DNA of 52,957 nt from NCBI GenBank assembly GCA_964623895.1, contig CAZUWA010000005.1:1-52957 (forward strand), given 5' to 3'. Origin of the DNA: UBA11512 sp964623895 (lineage in GTDB: Bacteria; Bacillota; Clostridia; Oscillospirales; CAG-272). A program made the position numbers and the translations under genes. Below are positions 34,823 to 43,213 of the stretch, one piece after another. The notes under the pieces are model-generated. The model saw only the letters and a list, made by a program, of their open reading frames with translations. It had not been told where the DNA came from and made no database searches. The stretch's first letter is position 1, and each line of letters starts with the position of its first letter.

Positions 34823-35196
34823 GAGCCATTTTCCGAAAAATCAAAGAACCGATCGAAAGCATGTGCAAAATCGACAAGCGCTCTTGCCTGCTTGCCTCAC
34901 ATCGCTGTACCGATTTTGAATTTTCTTCCGTTTGTACATTTACACCGCGTTCTCTCAAAGTCGCGCTCTTTGTGCATCGCCGTTCGATCCAAAAAGTTCT
35001 GTCAAATGGCGCAACAGTAAAAAACTCGTTTTTCGTCTCAAAAATCGAGAAAACCCTTGAAAATCAAAGTGCCAAACTGTTGCAAAGCAGATTTTCTAAA
35101 CAAGAGATAATCCGCTTTTTTAGAATTTAAACAAAGAAACAACTACCTTCCCTGTGGTCTTTCACCACAGAGCATTGATATATCCGTCACACTAAA
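34823..35196. other. Intergenic region without a convincing gene
   Basis: About 370 bases. Plus-strand frames exist here, but they lack ribosome-binding sites and overlap the promoter. The only clear structure is a small hairpin, CTGTGGT/ACCACAG (35152-35170). Confidence 0.5.
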
Positions 35197-35236
35197 ATAT
35201 GCACCTTCAAAAGTGTCTAACCTTTGGGGTGCATAT
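35197..35236 (-). terminator. Terminator of the rpoA operon
   Basis: ATATGCACC/GGTGCATAT arms with an inner CAAA/TTTG stem, followed on the minus strand by TTTTAG. It lies 32 bases past the rpoA stop and shows that no rplQ follows in the operon. Confidence 0.78.
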
Positions 35237-35267
35237 CGTTCTTCTTGTTTTTTATTCGTTGATAAAA

Positions 35268-36206
35268 TCAGTCTTCTGCCTTGAAGTTCTGTCCAAGAGA
35301 AATCAATTTATCCTTGATTTCATCAAAGGACTTTTTGCCGAGGTTGCGTATCTGCATGACTTCCTGCTCGGTACGGGTGGTCAGATCACCGACCGTATCC
35401 ACACCTGCGCGCTTCAAACAGTTGTAACTACGCACAGAAAAATCCAAATCATCAATGCTCATATCTAGCACTGCAATCAGCTTCGTCTCTTCATCCGGAA
35501 TCATAGTGGGCGCAATGGTCACCTTAGAAATATCCGCAATACATTCAAAATGGCGAATAATAATGCTGGCAGCAAGTGCCATGGCGTCGTCCGGCGAGAT
35601 CGAGCCGTTGGTCTGTACCTCAACAGTCAGTTTGTCGAAGTTGGTCTGACTTCCCACACGGGTGCTTTCCACCTTGTAATTCATCATATAGATCGGAGTG
35701 AAGATCGAATCAACCGGAATCACACCGAGCAGATTGTTGAAAAGCTCTTCCTTATTCTTATCGGCAGAAGAATATCCACGCCCGGTGATAAAGCCCAATT
35801 CCATATGAAAATGCTCGCCGTCACGCACCGTTGCCAGTTTCTGCTCGGGATTGATGATCTCAAGCTCCGAATCGCACTTGATATCCGCCGCCGTAACAAT
35901 GTGCGGCCCGACAACATCAATGTACCCGGTCTTCATGCCGTCCCCTTCCATCTTGGCGACAATTCCCTTGACGTTCAGCACGACCTCGGTAATATCCTCC
36001 TTCACACCGTGAACGACAGAAAACTCATGATCCGCACCGTCGATCTTGATGTAAGCCGCTGCCGTACCCGGCAAAGAGGAAAGCATCACTCGGCGAAGAG
36101 CGTTTCCGAGGGTTGTTCCATAGCCCCTTTCAAGAGGCTCAATAACAAATGTACCTTTCGCTCCGTTCACTTCAGAGTGAATGGTGGGAGTAGTAAACTC
36201 AAGCAT
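35268..36206 (-). CDS. rpoA: RNA polymerase subunit alpha
   Basis: A 312-residue alpha subunit of full length. The N-terminal assembly domain (about 1-230) has the EPLERGYGTTLGNALRR motif near residue 23 and the family's VHGVKEDITEVVLN segment. The C-terminal domain (about 245-305) has the DNA-contacting LDFSVRSYNCL and IRNLGKKS elements, which bind UP elements and activators. A strong ribosome-binding site (AAGGAGG) precedes the start. Unusually, it is not flanked by rpsM, rpsK, rpsD or rplQ; it shares an operon with a small alpha-CTD paralogue. Confidence 0.98.
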   Translation of the reverse strand: MLEFTTPTIHSEVNGAKGTFVIEPLERGYGTTLGNALRRVMLSSLPGTAAAYIKIDGADHEFSVVHGVKEDITEVVLNVKGIVAKMEGDGMKTGYIDVVGPHIVTAADIKCDSELEIINPEQKLATVRDGEHFHMELGFITGRGYSSADKNKEELFNNLLGVIPVDSIFTPIYMMNYKVESTRVGSQTNFDKLTVEVQTNGSISPDDAMALAASIIIRHFECIADISKVTIAPTMIPDEETKLIAVLDMSIDDLDFSVRSYNCLKRAGVDTVGDLTTRTEQEVMQIRNLGKKSFDEIKDKLISLGQNFKAED

Positions 36207-36243
36207 CTACTCTACCTCCTTGAATTTATTTTTTGTTGATAAC

Positions 36244-36621
36244 TCAAGATTTTTTCGGCAATTCGTTTTCGTTTAAAATATCCTGCCAAAAGGCAATGCG
36301 CTCCCGCTCATTCAGTTCTGCATAGCCGTAAACCAACATGGCAGTCTTGATCTCGCCAACAGATTTTTTGCCGAGATTGCGGACGTTGCCCAGTCCCTCT
36401 TCGCCCATAATGATCTCAAAAACCGCACCGATCGTGGTCGCACCGCTACGCATGAGTCCGTTTCTTGAACGGACGGAAAGATTGAGTTCTTCGATCGATC
36501 TGCCGCAAAACATTTCAGACATCGGCACACGCACCCGGATGTTTTCCCCAAATGCAAAAAGAACCGTCAAAAGTCCCAGTTGCTCCGCGCCCTCATAGAG
36601 CGCATACGCATTTTCATTCAT
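36244..36621 (-). CDS. Stand-alone RNA polymerase alpha C-terminal-domain protein
   Basis: A 125-residue paralogue of the alpha C-terminal domain. Residues about 41-98 align with RpoA: SIEELNLSVRSRNGL against SIDDLDFSVRSYNCL, and VRNLGKKSVGEIK against IRNLGKKSFDEIK. The Arg, Asn, Gly, Lys and Ser positions that contact UP-element DNA in E. coli alpha (R265, N268, G296, K298, S299) are kept. The assembly domain is missing, so it cannot replace alpha. The first 40 residues match nothing I know. It lies 37 bases ahead of rpoA, with AAGGAGG before its start. It may compete for DNA or regulators at promoters. Confidence 0.85.
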   Translation of the reverse strand: MNENAYALYEGAEQLGLLTVLFAFGENIRVRVPMSEMFCGRSIEELNLSVRSRNGLMRSGATTIGAVFEIIMGEEGLGNVRNLGKKSVGEIKTAMLVYGYAELNERERIAFWQDILNENELPKKS

Positions 36622-36727
36622 TTCTGTCCTCCTTTTGTTCGGCAGAAACCCGCGACTGTTTTAAAAACATCTGTCTCCAAGTATCACCGATCTTCTGCAG
36701 GTATTTTTACCGTACACTTGACGTTTG

Positions 36728-36756
36728 ATTATATCATATATCTTAAAAAAAATCAA
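36728..36756 (-). promoter_or_regulatory. Promoter of the alpha-CTD/rpoA operon
   Basis: On the minus strand TTGATT (36751-36756), 17 bp, TATAAT (36728-36733), giving a leader of about 100 bases. Confidence 0.8.
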
Positions 36757-37111
36757 GTGGGTACTATCTCTTTCGTGAAATGAAATAGATGTATTTTTTA
36801 GCTTTTTTCGCCGACTTTACCCCCTAAAAGCATGGAGTGAATTTAAGTTTACAAAAAGTTTACAATCTTTTTTGTCAATCGCATCAAAAAAATCGCCTTT
36901 GTTGATCATAAAAAACCTCTCGAACCAAAATAAACACAGACAACATCTCCCCCTGCCGTGCGACAAGGGGAGATGAAAAATCTGTTCAATTTGTCAATCC
37001 TTTTATTTTTTAGTCTGTCTACTTAAAGAACACATCGCTCTTGTCGATTGTCTACTCGTTTGTGCACCATCACTTGGCTGTAGCTTCTTTGATATTTTGC
37101 CGAAAATCTCG
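36757..37111. other. Intergenic region with one strong hairpin
   Basis: No gene is visible in these 355 bases. A hairpin at 36944-36975 (CATCTCCCC/GGGGAGATG with inner TG/CA pairs) is followed on the minus strand by a T-rich stretch. It is probably the terminator of the TldE operon. Confidence 0.6.
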
Positions 37112-38458
37112 TTATTCACCGGCAATCGGCATAGTGGGAATAAAGACGTCTGGACAGCGGATCTTAGTATATCCCGGAATATCGTTTTCGATTTCTTCCC
37201 CGATCGCCCCGATCTCCTTCAAAAGTTCAAAGAAATTACCGGAAACAGTAAAGGACTTGATCGGTTTTCCCTTCTTACCGTTCTCAATGAGGAAGCCCTC
37301 GCTTTCAATGGAGAAATCTCCCGTAACGCTGTTGGCACCTGCATGGAAGCCCTTCATTGCGGTTACAAAAATACCGCCGTTTGCCATTTTAAACAATTCT
37401 TCTCTTGTCTTATCGCCCGGTTTGATATAGAGATTGTAAAATTTCGTTCCGATCGCCGCACCGCCTCTTGAACCATTGCCGGTAGAAGCTTTTCCTGCAA
37501 CTGCTGCCGTTTCAAGATTATATAAAAGCGTGTTTAGAACACCATTTTCGATCACCGCTTTGGTGTAGGTCGGAGTCCCTTCGCCATCAAATGAGATCTG
37601 CATGCTGTTTTTCGGATAAAATGGATCATCAATCAGCGTCAGCCTTTCATTGGCAATCTGATGTCCCTCCTTATCTTTCAAAAGAGAAGTACCGTTTTGC
37701 ACCTCTTTGGCATAGAAGGAGGAGACAAATGCACCTAAGATCTGTTCAAATTGCCGTCCCTCAAACACAACAGGATAATTTCCGCTCTTCACAAATCCCG
37801 CGCCAAAGGTCTCGCTTGCTTTTTCGTTGGCAGTAGCAACCATTTCGTCAATATTCAATTCTTCCGGCATTCCGCAACCCATCTTATATCCGCTTCGCTT
37901 CTCATCCCCACGAGACAGCACGCTGACGGCGTAGCCGCCACTACTTCCAGCAAAGTTGGAAAGTCGCAGACCCTCGCTTGAGTAGAGGTATATCTCGTTC
38001 GTTCCTGCATAAGCCACACCGGAGGTACCATCGGAAATTTCGGGAGACGAGGCATACAAAGCATTGCGTAGTTTCATCGCAACCTCCTTAATCGCCGCTG
38101 CGGAGGGCATATCAAATGACGATATCGGCAATTCTTCATAGCTCTGTCCGCCTTTGCAGAAATAGACTTTGTCCTCTTTTTCAATAAGCTTTGCATTTTC
38201 CACAGCATTCTCGATCAGTTTTGCCGCTTCTTCCGGTGTTGCCAATGTGCTGGTAGCACCTCCCGCCTTCCCATTCACCGTCAAGCGAACGATCATCAGT
38301 CCGTCCGTTCCGACTGAAAAATCCGAAAGTTCGTCTCTAAAGGTCTCGGCAGAAATATCCTCCGAACCGGAATAATATAATTCATACTGTTCCGCACCCA
38401 ATTCTTTTGCTTTTTTCTCGGCAGAAGCGAACAGTTCTTCAAAATATGCTCTTGTCAT
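37112..38458 (-). CDS. TldE/PmbA-type metalloprotease subunit
   Basis: About 448 residues of the TldD/PmbA fold, without the HExxxH zinc motif of its partner, as expected for the TldE (PmbA) subunit. In E. coli the TldD-TldE pair forms a heterodimeric protease that trims peptides such as microcin B17 and the antitoxin CcdA. The start is the ATG at 38458, with GAGAGGTG upstream; earlier in-frame codons lie inside tldD. The start is 11 bases after the tldD stop, so the two are made together. Confidence 0.92.
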   Translation of the reverse strand: MTRAYFEELFASAEKKAKELGAEQYELYYSGSEDISAETFRDELSDFSVGTDGLMIVRLTVNGKAGGATSTLATPEEAAKLIENAVENAKLIEKEDKVYFCKGGQSYEELPISSFDMPSAAAIKEVAMKLRNALYASSPEISDGTSGVAYAGTNEIYLYSSEGLRLSNFAGSSGGYAVSVLSRGDEKRSGYKMGCGMPEELNIDEMVATANEKASETFGAGFVKSGNYPVVFEGRQFEQILGAFVSSFYAKEVQNGTSLLKDKEGHQIANERLTLIDDPFYPKNSMQISFDGEGTPTYTKAVIENGVLNTLLYNLETAAVAGKASTGNGSRGGAAIGTKFYNLYIKPGDKTREELFKMANGGIFVTAMKGFHAGANSVTGDFSIESEGFLIENGKKGKPIKSFTVSGNFFELLKEIGAIGEEIENDIPGYTKIRCPDVFIPTMPIAGE

Positions 38459-38468
38459 CACACACCTC

Positions 38469-39866
38469 TCAATTTCTGCCGCCGACCGTGATAGAAGAAA
38501 TGCGAATGAGCGGCTGACCAACCTCATTCGGGATCGAGCCGCTTGCCGAACCGCACATGCCCTGACCCATATCACAGTTTTGTCCGACCATATCGATGTT
38601 CATCAGCACTTCCGAGCCGGTACCGATCAGCGAAGCGCCCTTGACACATTCGGCGATCTTCCCATTTTTCACCAGATATCCTTCTTCCACACCAAAATTA
38701 AACGCGCCGGTGATCGGATTAACCGAACCGCCGCCCATTTTCGCGGCGTACAGTCCATTTTCAATAGAAGCAACGATCTCCTCATTTTTGTCCGGGCCGT
38801 TGGCAATATAGGTATTGCTCATTCTCGAAGTAGGTTGAAAAGTGTAATCCTGCCGTCGTGCAGAACCGGTCAACGCTATACCATTCATTCTGCGCGAGCC
38901 AAGGCGGTCGACCATATAGGAAGTCAAAATGCCATTCTTGATCAGAGTTATGGGAGCGGCGGGCGTGCCTTCATCGTCAATGTCATAACTGCCCCAATGT
39001 CCCGGCAAGGTGGGATCGTCGATCGCAGTCACCTTGCTGCCGGCAATCTGTTGCCCCAATTTTCCTGCCATTTGCGAAGTCCCTGTTGCCACAGAGGTCG
39101 CCTCAAGTGAATGCCCACAAGCCTCATGGAAAATCACACCGCCAAATCCGTTTTCAATGGCGACCGTCATTTTTCCCGCCGGGCAGAAGGAAGCGCCCAA
39201 CCGTGCGATCGCCACCCTTGTCGCTTCTTTTCCGACGTTTTCCGGAATCACTTCCCTGTCAAACATTTCAAGTCCCATTCGCCTTCCCGGACCGTCATAA
39301 CCAACTTCCGTGCTTCCCCGCTCCTCGGCGATCGAAGTGCAGAAAATTCTGGTACGCGGCTGACGGTCGAGAATGTAACAACCTTCTGTATTTGCGATCA
39401 AAATATTACGATCGGTGTTCGCAATGCTCGCTTTGACCTGCACCACACGCGCATCCGCATTCTTTGCAGCAAAATAGCAACGTTTCAAAATGTCCAACTT
39501 CTCGCGCTTGGAAACATCTATAGGATTTCTTTCGATCGGACAACAGGTCCTACCGATCTTTTTGTCGGTCAAAACAACGGAAATGCCAGCCGTACCCTGT
39601 CCGAGCGCTTCAGAGACCTGCCCTGCCAAGCGCATCAGTCCCGATTCGCTCAAATCGGTCGTGGTACCATACACCGATCTGGTACCACGCATAACGCGAA
39701 TACCCGCACCCGAAACCACCCGATCGGAAATCTCTTCCAAACGATTATTTACCATGTACAAAGAAGAGGCAGGAGAACGCTCCGCAAAAAGCTCGGCATA
39801 ATCCGCACCGGTTGCAGATGCTTTTAAAAGCACTGCCGCAGATAATTCTTTTGAAATCATCTTCAT
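38469..39866 (-). CDS. tldD: TldD zinc metalloprotease subunit
   Basis: About 465 residues, the usual length. The zinc-binding motif HEACGHSLE is near residue 248, the active-site signature of TldD. A late conserved Cys-rich stretch (NCDMGQGMCGSASGS) lies near residue 440. TldD is the catalytic half of the TldD-TldE peptidase; the partner gene follows directly. No RiPP precursor or modification enzyme is seen nearby, so its substrate here is open. A GTG precedes the chosen ATG. Confidence 0.95.
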   Translation of the reverse strand: MKMISKELSAAVLLKASATGADYAELFAERSPASSLYMVNNRLEEISDRVVSGAGIRVMRGTRSVYGTTTDLSESGLMRLAGQVSEALGQGTAGISVVLTDKKIGRTCCPIERNPIDVSKREKLDILKRCYFAAKNADARVVQVKASIANTDRNILIANTEGCYILDRQPRTRIFCTSIAEERGSTEVGYDGPGRRMGLEMFDREVIPENVGKEATRVAIARLGASFCPAGKMTVAIENGFGGVIFHEACGHSLEATSVATGTSQMAGKLGQQIAGSKVTAIDDPTLPGHWGSYDIDDEGTPAAPITLIKNGILTSYMVDRLGSRRMNGIALTGSARRQDYTFQPTSRMSNTYIANGPDKNEEIVASIENGLYAAKMGGGSVNPITGAFNFGVEEGYLVKNGKIAECVKGASLIGTGSEVLMNIDMVGQNCDMGQGMCGSASGSIPNEVGQPLIRISSITVGGRN

Positions 39867-39914
39867 CACGCATCCTTACTTAGTTTATTTTAATTGATCG
39901 ATCTACCTTCAGCA

Positions 39915-40688
39915 TCAGCCTTTCATCGTCGAAATACAATATATTTTTTTCTCTGCCACCGTCAGTACAAAGGTATCGTCCGTAGTGCCGTCTAGCAATG
40001 CACGCTTATAAACAGCGCTGTCTTTATCGATCTGCATCAGGATCTGTTCGTCGAACCGATCTGATGCATACTCTTGCCAAACCTCTTCGGAAAAAATGCC
40101 GACACTCAACACTTGGAAGGATGTTTGGCTGTAATAGACCTCGATATCCGCTTCAATAAAACCTTCGGGTTGCTCATTCAATTTTGAGAAAGTCAGAATA
40201 CAACCTTCCGAATAATTATCTCTGTTATCATGATCGATCAGTCCCAGTTCATCCAGTTCCTCTTTACTGTTGAAGCGATACGCTTTTCCACGCAAAGTCA
40301 AATAATCCGTCATCATCTCTTTGACCGCTTCACGATCCTCTTCCGGAACATTGGACAAATCAACGCAAACAGTATCTCCTTGAAACTGATAGCCATCGTA
40401 TCCATCGTAAACTGCACCTCTATCGGCGAACATGATCATTCTGTAGTATTCCCAAACATTGTCGGAATAATCAGGCGTCTGTGCGCTGCCACCCCACGGT
40501 TCACTCTTATAGAGTTCCATCATATTGTCAGTCAGATCAAGAAGATCCTTTCGCTTGTTTTCGGTCACCATACTTGCGATTACCCCTGCAACGATCGCCA
40601 GAACGACCGCCGCCGCAAAAACGATCGCAAAGACCTTAAATCCCCTCTTGACTTTTTCATCTTTACTCAAATACTGTTTTCTCTTCAT
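39915..40688 (-). CDS. Membrane-anchored hypothetical protein
   Basis: A 257-residue protein with a basic cytosolic start, one membrane helix at about residues 17-40 (VFAIVFAAAVVLAIVAGVIA), and an acidic external domain of about 215 residues rich in Asp, Glu and Tyr. No catalytic motif is recognised. It lies between the NodB-like lipoprotein gene and tldD with gaps of about 45 bases, so it belongs to the same operon. It might be a surface or secretion-related partner, but this is guesswork. Confidence 0.72.
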   Translation of the reverse strand: MKRKQYLSKDEKVKRGFKVFAIVFAAAVVLAIVAGVIASMVTENKRKDLLDLTDNMMELYKSEPWGGSAQTPDYSDNVWEYYRMIMFADRGAVYDGYDGYQFQGDTVCVDLSNVPEEDREAVKEMMTDYLTLRGKAYRFNSKEELDELGLIDHDNRDNYSEGCILTFSKLNEQPEGFIEADIEVYYSQTSFQVLSVGIFSEEVWQEYASDRFDEQILMQIDKDSAVYKRALLDGTTDDTFVLTVAEKKIYCISTMKG

Positions 40689-40732
40689 CTTGGATCACTA
40701 CCGCTCCGCTATCTTGATTATCCTTTTCGATT

Positions 40733-42223
40733 TCACCAGTCGATCTTTTTGGAATGCGCATCATTGTCATACACCGTTTTGGGATCAAACAATCCGTAGG
40801 AAGCGAATGTATTTGATTTGTTGACACTTCCACCGGCATAATCATACAAATCCCTGCCTGAGAGAGTAATACGCTCCGCGTAGACATTTCCCTGATCAGG
40901 GAAATTACGATCCCACGCCGCCGACATGACCGACGTTCCGCAGAAGACCGCGTGACCGCTTGCAGTCAGCGCCTTAGCTTGAGCACTATTTTGTTTTGGG
41001 AATGCCCCTAAAGGATAGATATAAATATGTGTTCTGCCCACGATCGGATAGACCTCTTCATTCCATTTTGCAAAATCTTCCTCGATACGTTCAACCGTTG
41101 CTGTGCACATGTCCTCGTGATAATAGCTGTGGCATGCAAACGCATAACCATTTGCGGCAAACCATTCCGCCACTTTTTTTGCCTCGGCAAGATTATTTTC
41201 GTAGTCCGTCACACCGATGCGCGTGTCCCATCCGAACACGCCCCAACGTCCTGATGGACAGACCGTGCATTTTGCACCGGAAAAAGAGAAATCGGGGTAT
41301 TCCTTTATAAACTTTTCAAGGATTGGGAAGATGTCTCCGTCTTCGACATAACTGATCTCTCCGTTCTTTTCGCGCACAAAGGTCTTCAGTTCCCCATTCA
41401 CTACCTGTAATCCACTGACCCGCGCCGCACTGTACGCGTCGATCGGATATGCTACATTGTCGACCGAAAGCACCAACGGCTTTTTTCCTGCCGGCACTTT
41501 GATGGTGTTTTTATACTTGGCATGCAATACGCCGTCCACATAACTGTACTCATACAGATAGTCAATATCGATCAGTACAAAATCGTTTTCATACAATTGG
41601 CGCAAAATCTCTTTAAATTCCTTGACAGTCACACATTCTTTATAGAAATGTTCCGTCGGGTCTTCAAAGGCAACCAAATCGTGCGTAAAGATATGTTTTA
41701 CATTTTTTGCCGGAAAATCAACATATTCCGTTTCCTCTTCAAAAACCGGCTGATACACCGGCAGTTTGGTCTCCGCATCATAGCGACTGTCCGTGGGGTA
41801 GGTAGTCTTTTGAAGAACTTTGACCGTACACTCTGCCGTTTTCCCACCATCCTCCGTCAAGAAAGTCACAGTCACATTACCGCTTTTTAACCCGGTAAAC
41901 ACACCGTTTTCATAGGACAGGATCTTAGGATCCGAAATCGTCACACCATAGTTTTTATTATCCGCATTTTCAGGCAAAACGGTGACCGCAATGGTAAAGC
42001 AATCCCCGATATAGATGTTTTTTTCACTACATTCTAAAAAAACACTTGCAACATACACCGTTTCTGTTGTCGGCGTTTCGGTAACCGGCAGCGAGACGTC
42101 GGAAGGCGGCAACACGGAAGAACTGCCGTCCGTAGAAAGAGACGGTCCTCCGGTACATCCCACAAAGAAAAGAAGCACCGACATCAAGACGAGCAACAAC
42201 ACTGTTTTCATAACATATTTCAT
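40733..42223 (-). CDS. NodB-like polysaccharide deacetylase lipoprotein with Ig-like domain
   Basis: A 496-residue surface lipoprotein. The signal peptide ends in a VGC lipobox (Cys about 23). Residues about 55-135 form a bacterial Ig-like Big_2 domain (FTGLKSGNVTVTFLT). Residues about 170-470 look like a NodB-fold deacetylase: HIFTHDLVAF near 178, the motif-1 region LVLSVDNVAY near 250, HSYYH as the H(S/T)xxH metal motif near 385, and IYPLGAF near 425. Motif 1 normally reads TFDDG; the second Asp, a metal ligand, is Asn here, so activity is uncertain. It could act on wall or exported polysaccharide. Confidence 0.82.
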   Translation of the reverse strand: MKYVMKTVLLLVLMSVLLFFVGCTGGPSLSTDGSSSVLPPSDVSLPVTETPTTETVYVASVFLECSEKNIYIGDCFTIAVTVLPENADNKNYGVTISDPKILSYENGVFTGLKSGNVTVTFLTEDGGKTAECTVKVLQKTTYPTDSRYDAETKLPVYQPVFEEETEYVDFPAKNVKHIFTHDLVAFEDPTEHFYKECVTVKEFKEILRQLYENDFVLIDIDYLYEYSYVDGVLHAKYKNTIKVPAGKKPLVLSVDNVAYPIDAYSAARVSGLQVVNGELKTFVREKNGEISYVEDGDIFPILEKFIKEYPDFSFSGAKCTVCPSGRWGVFGWDTRIGVTDYENNLAEAKKVAEWFAANGYAFACHSYYHEDMCTATVERIEEDFAKWNEEVYPIVGRTHIYIYPLGAFPKQNSAQAKALTASGHAVFCGTSVMSAAWDRNFPDQGNVYAERITLSGRDLYDYAGGSVNKSNTFASYGLFDPKTVYDNDAHSKKIDW

Positions 42224-42258
42224 TTTTATTCCTCACATCTGCAAACAAACTAAATTAT

Positions 42259-43029
42259 TCATGCTTTCAAAAACTCTTTCACAGCAACGGTACAAAGCGT
42301 CTCTCTGCCGATTTTTTCTTTTGTAATAATTTCCTGCTCTTCCAACAGTTTAAGCGCCGCCCAAAGCCTTCTTCCTTTTAAACCTGTCAAAGCTGAAAAA
42401 TCCTGCGTAAGAAATCTCTCCGGACAATTTTCCGGCAACAGCGCCCCCAGATCATATCCACAGGAAATTTCAATCAGATCCACCGCTTGGGTTGGAATGC
42501 GTTCCACACGGCACGTTCTCATTCTCCCCCTGCGCATGCCCTCTTTGATCTTGTATTCCTCTCCGTCATAAAGAAACAGCAGAATGACAAAATTGGGCAG
42601 ATTGATAAATTCGGAAATATAGAATAGTTCCGGCAGAAGATCGCTGCCCTTTCCCTTTTTTGGACTTTTGCGGCCACCCGAGAGTTCCGCCGTCAGGGGA
42701 TCAATCCAAAAGAGCGTCCGCCTACGCATCAACGGACAAACGACTGTGATATCCTTTCCATATGAAAACAGCCTTGAAATTTTCTTCTTCAAAGGGTAAC
42801 AGCCTCCGGTCTGGATCTCCACGATACCGCTTTTCCCATAAATATCCACGATACTTCCATGGAATTTCTGCTCCTGAAGATCTCCTTCGTCAGTAAAATA
42901 ATTCTTGAGCGTCGCGTGAAGCATTTTTTCGGAAAGCGTCCCGATCCCTTCTCTCTGCCGCTCTTTCGCCGCCGCAAGTGCCGCTTCAAAGCGTCCGTGA
43001 TCAAGACGCTTGTATTCTTCTCTGACCAT
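42259..43029 (-). CDS. Conserved hypothetical protein, possible PD-(D/E)XK-type nuclease fold
   Basis: A 256-residue cytosolic protein of a type I recall as a common unannotated Clostridia protein. Near the N-terminus IGTLSEKMLHATLK is followed by IVDIYGKSGIVEIQT (about residues 65-79), whose D..E-x-Q spacing resembles a PD-(D/E)XK active site. Next are a SGGRKSPKKG segment (about 118-127) and a C-terminal winged-helix-like part (about 200-255). Nuclease activity is inferred only. It is the first gene of a five-gene operon. Confidence 0.7.
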   Translation of the reverse strand: MVREEYKRLDHGRFEAALAAAKERQREGIGTLSEKMLHATLKNYFTDEGDLQEQKFHGSIVDIYGKSGIVEIQTGGCYPLKKKISRLFSYGKDITVVCPLMRRRTLFWIDPLTAELSGGRKSPKKGKGSDLLPELFYISEFINLPNFVILLFLYDGEEYKIKEGMRRGRMRTCRVERIPTQAVDLIEISCGYDLGALLPENCPERFLTQDFSALTGLKGRRLWAALKLLEEQEIITKEKIGRETLCTVAVKEFLKA

Positions 43030-43067
43030 TTTCTTTCCCTAATAATATACCTAAACCTAACAACAAT

Positions 43068-43096
43068 ATAGTACCATTTTTCTTTTTGAATGTCAA
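43068..43096 (-). promoter_or_regulatory. Promoter of the 43029-37112 operon
   Basis: On the minus strand TTGACA (43091-43096), 17 bp, TACTAT (43068-43073). It is back-to-back with the plus-strand promoter at 43149. Confidence 0.75.
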
Positions 43097-43148
43097 CGGA
43101 ATTTTGAAAAAATCACCAATAATTCAAGTATTATCGACAAATTCATCC

Positions 43149-43177
43149 TTGACAGAAAGAAAAGAATGTTATATAAT
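43149..43177 (+). promoter_or_regulatory. Promoter of the baiN-like/cmk/plsC/ispH-rpsA operon
   Basis: TTGACA (43149-43154) and TATAAT (43172-43177) with a 17-bp spacer, 36 bases before the first start codon. Confidence 0.88.
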
Positions 43178-43213
43178 GTAATCTGTATATGTCTGTGGAA
43201 AAGGAGCAAAAAA

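Noticed and set aside
34693..35130. Plus-strand reading frame of about 145 codons
   Set aside because: It runs antisense through the start and promoter of the 34755 gene and has no ribosome-binding site; its composition does not look coding.
38459..38575. Longer TldE start 39 codons upstream
   Set aside because: The extension lies within the tldD coding region and lacks its own ribosome-binding site; GAGAGGTG points to the ATG at 38458.
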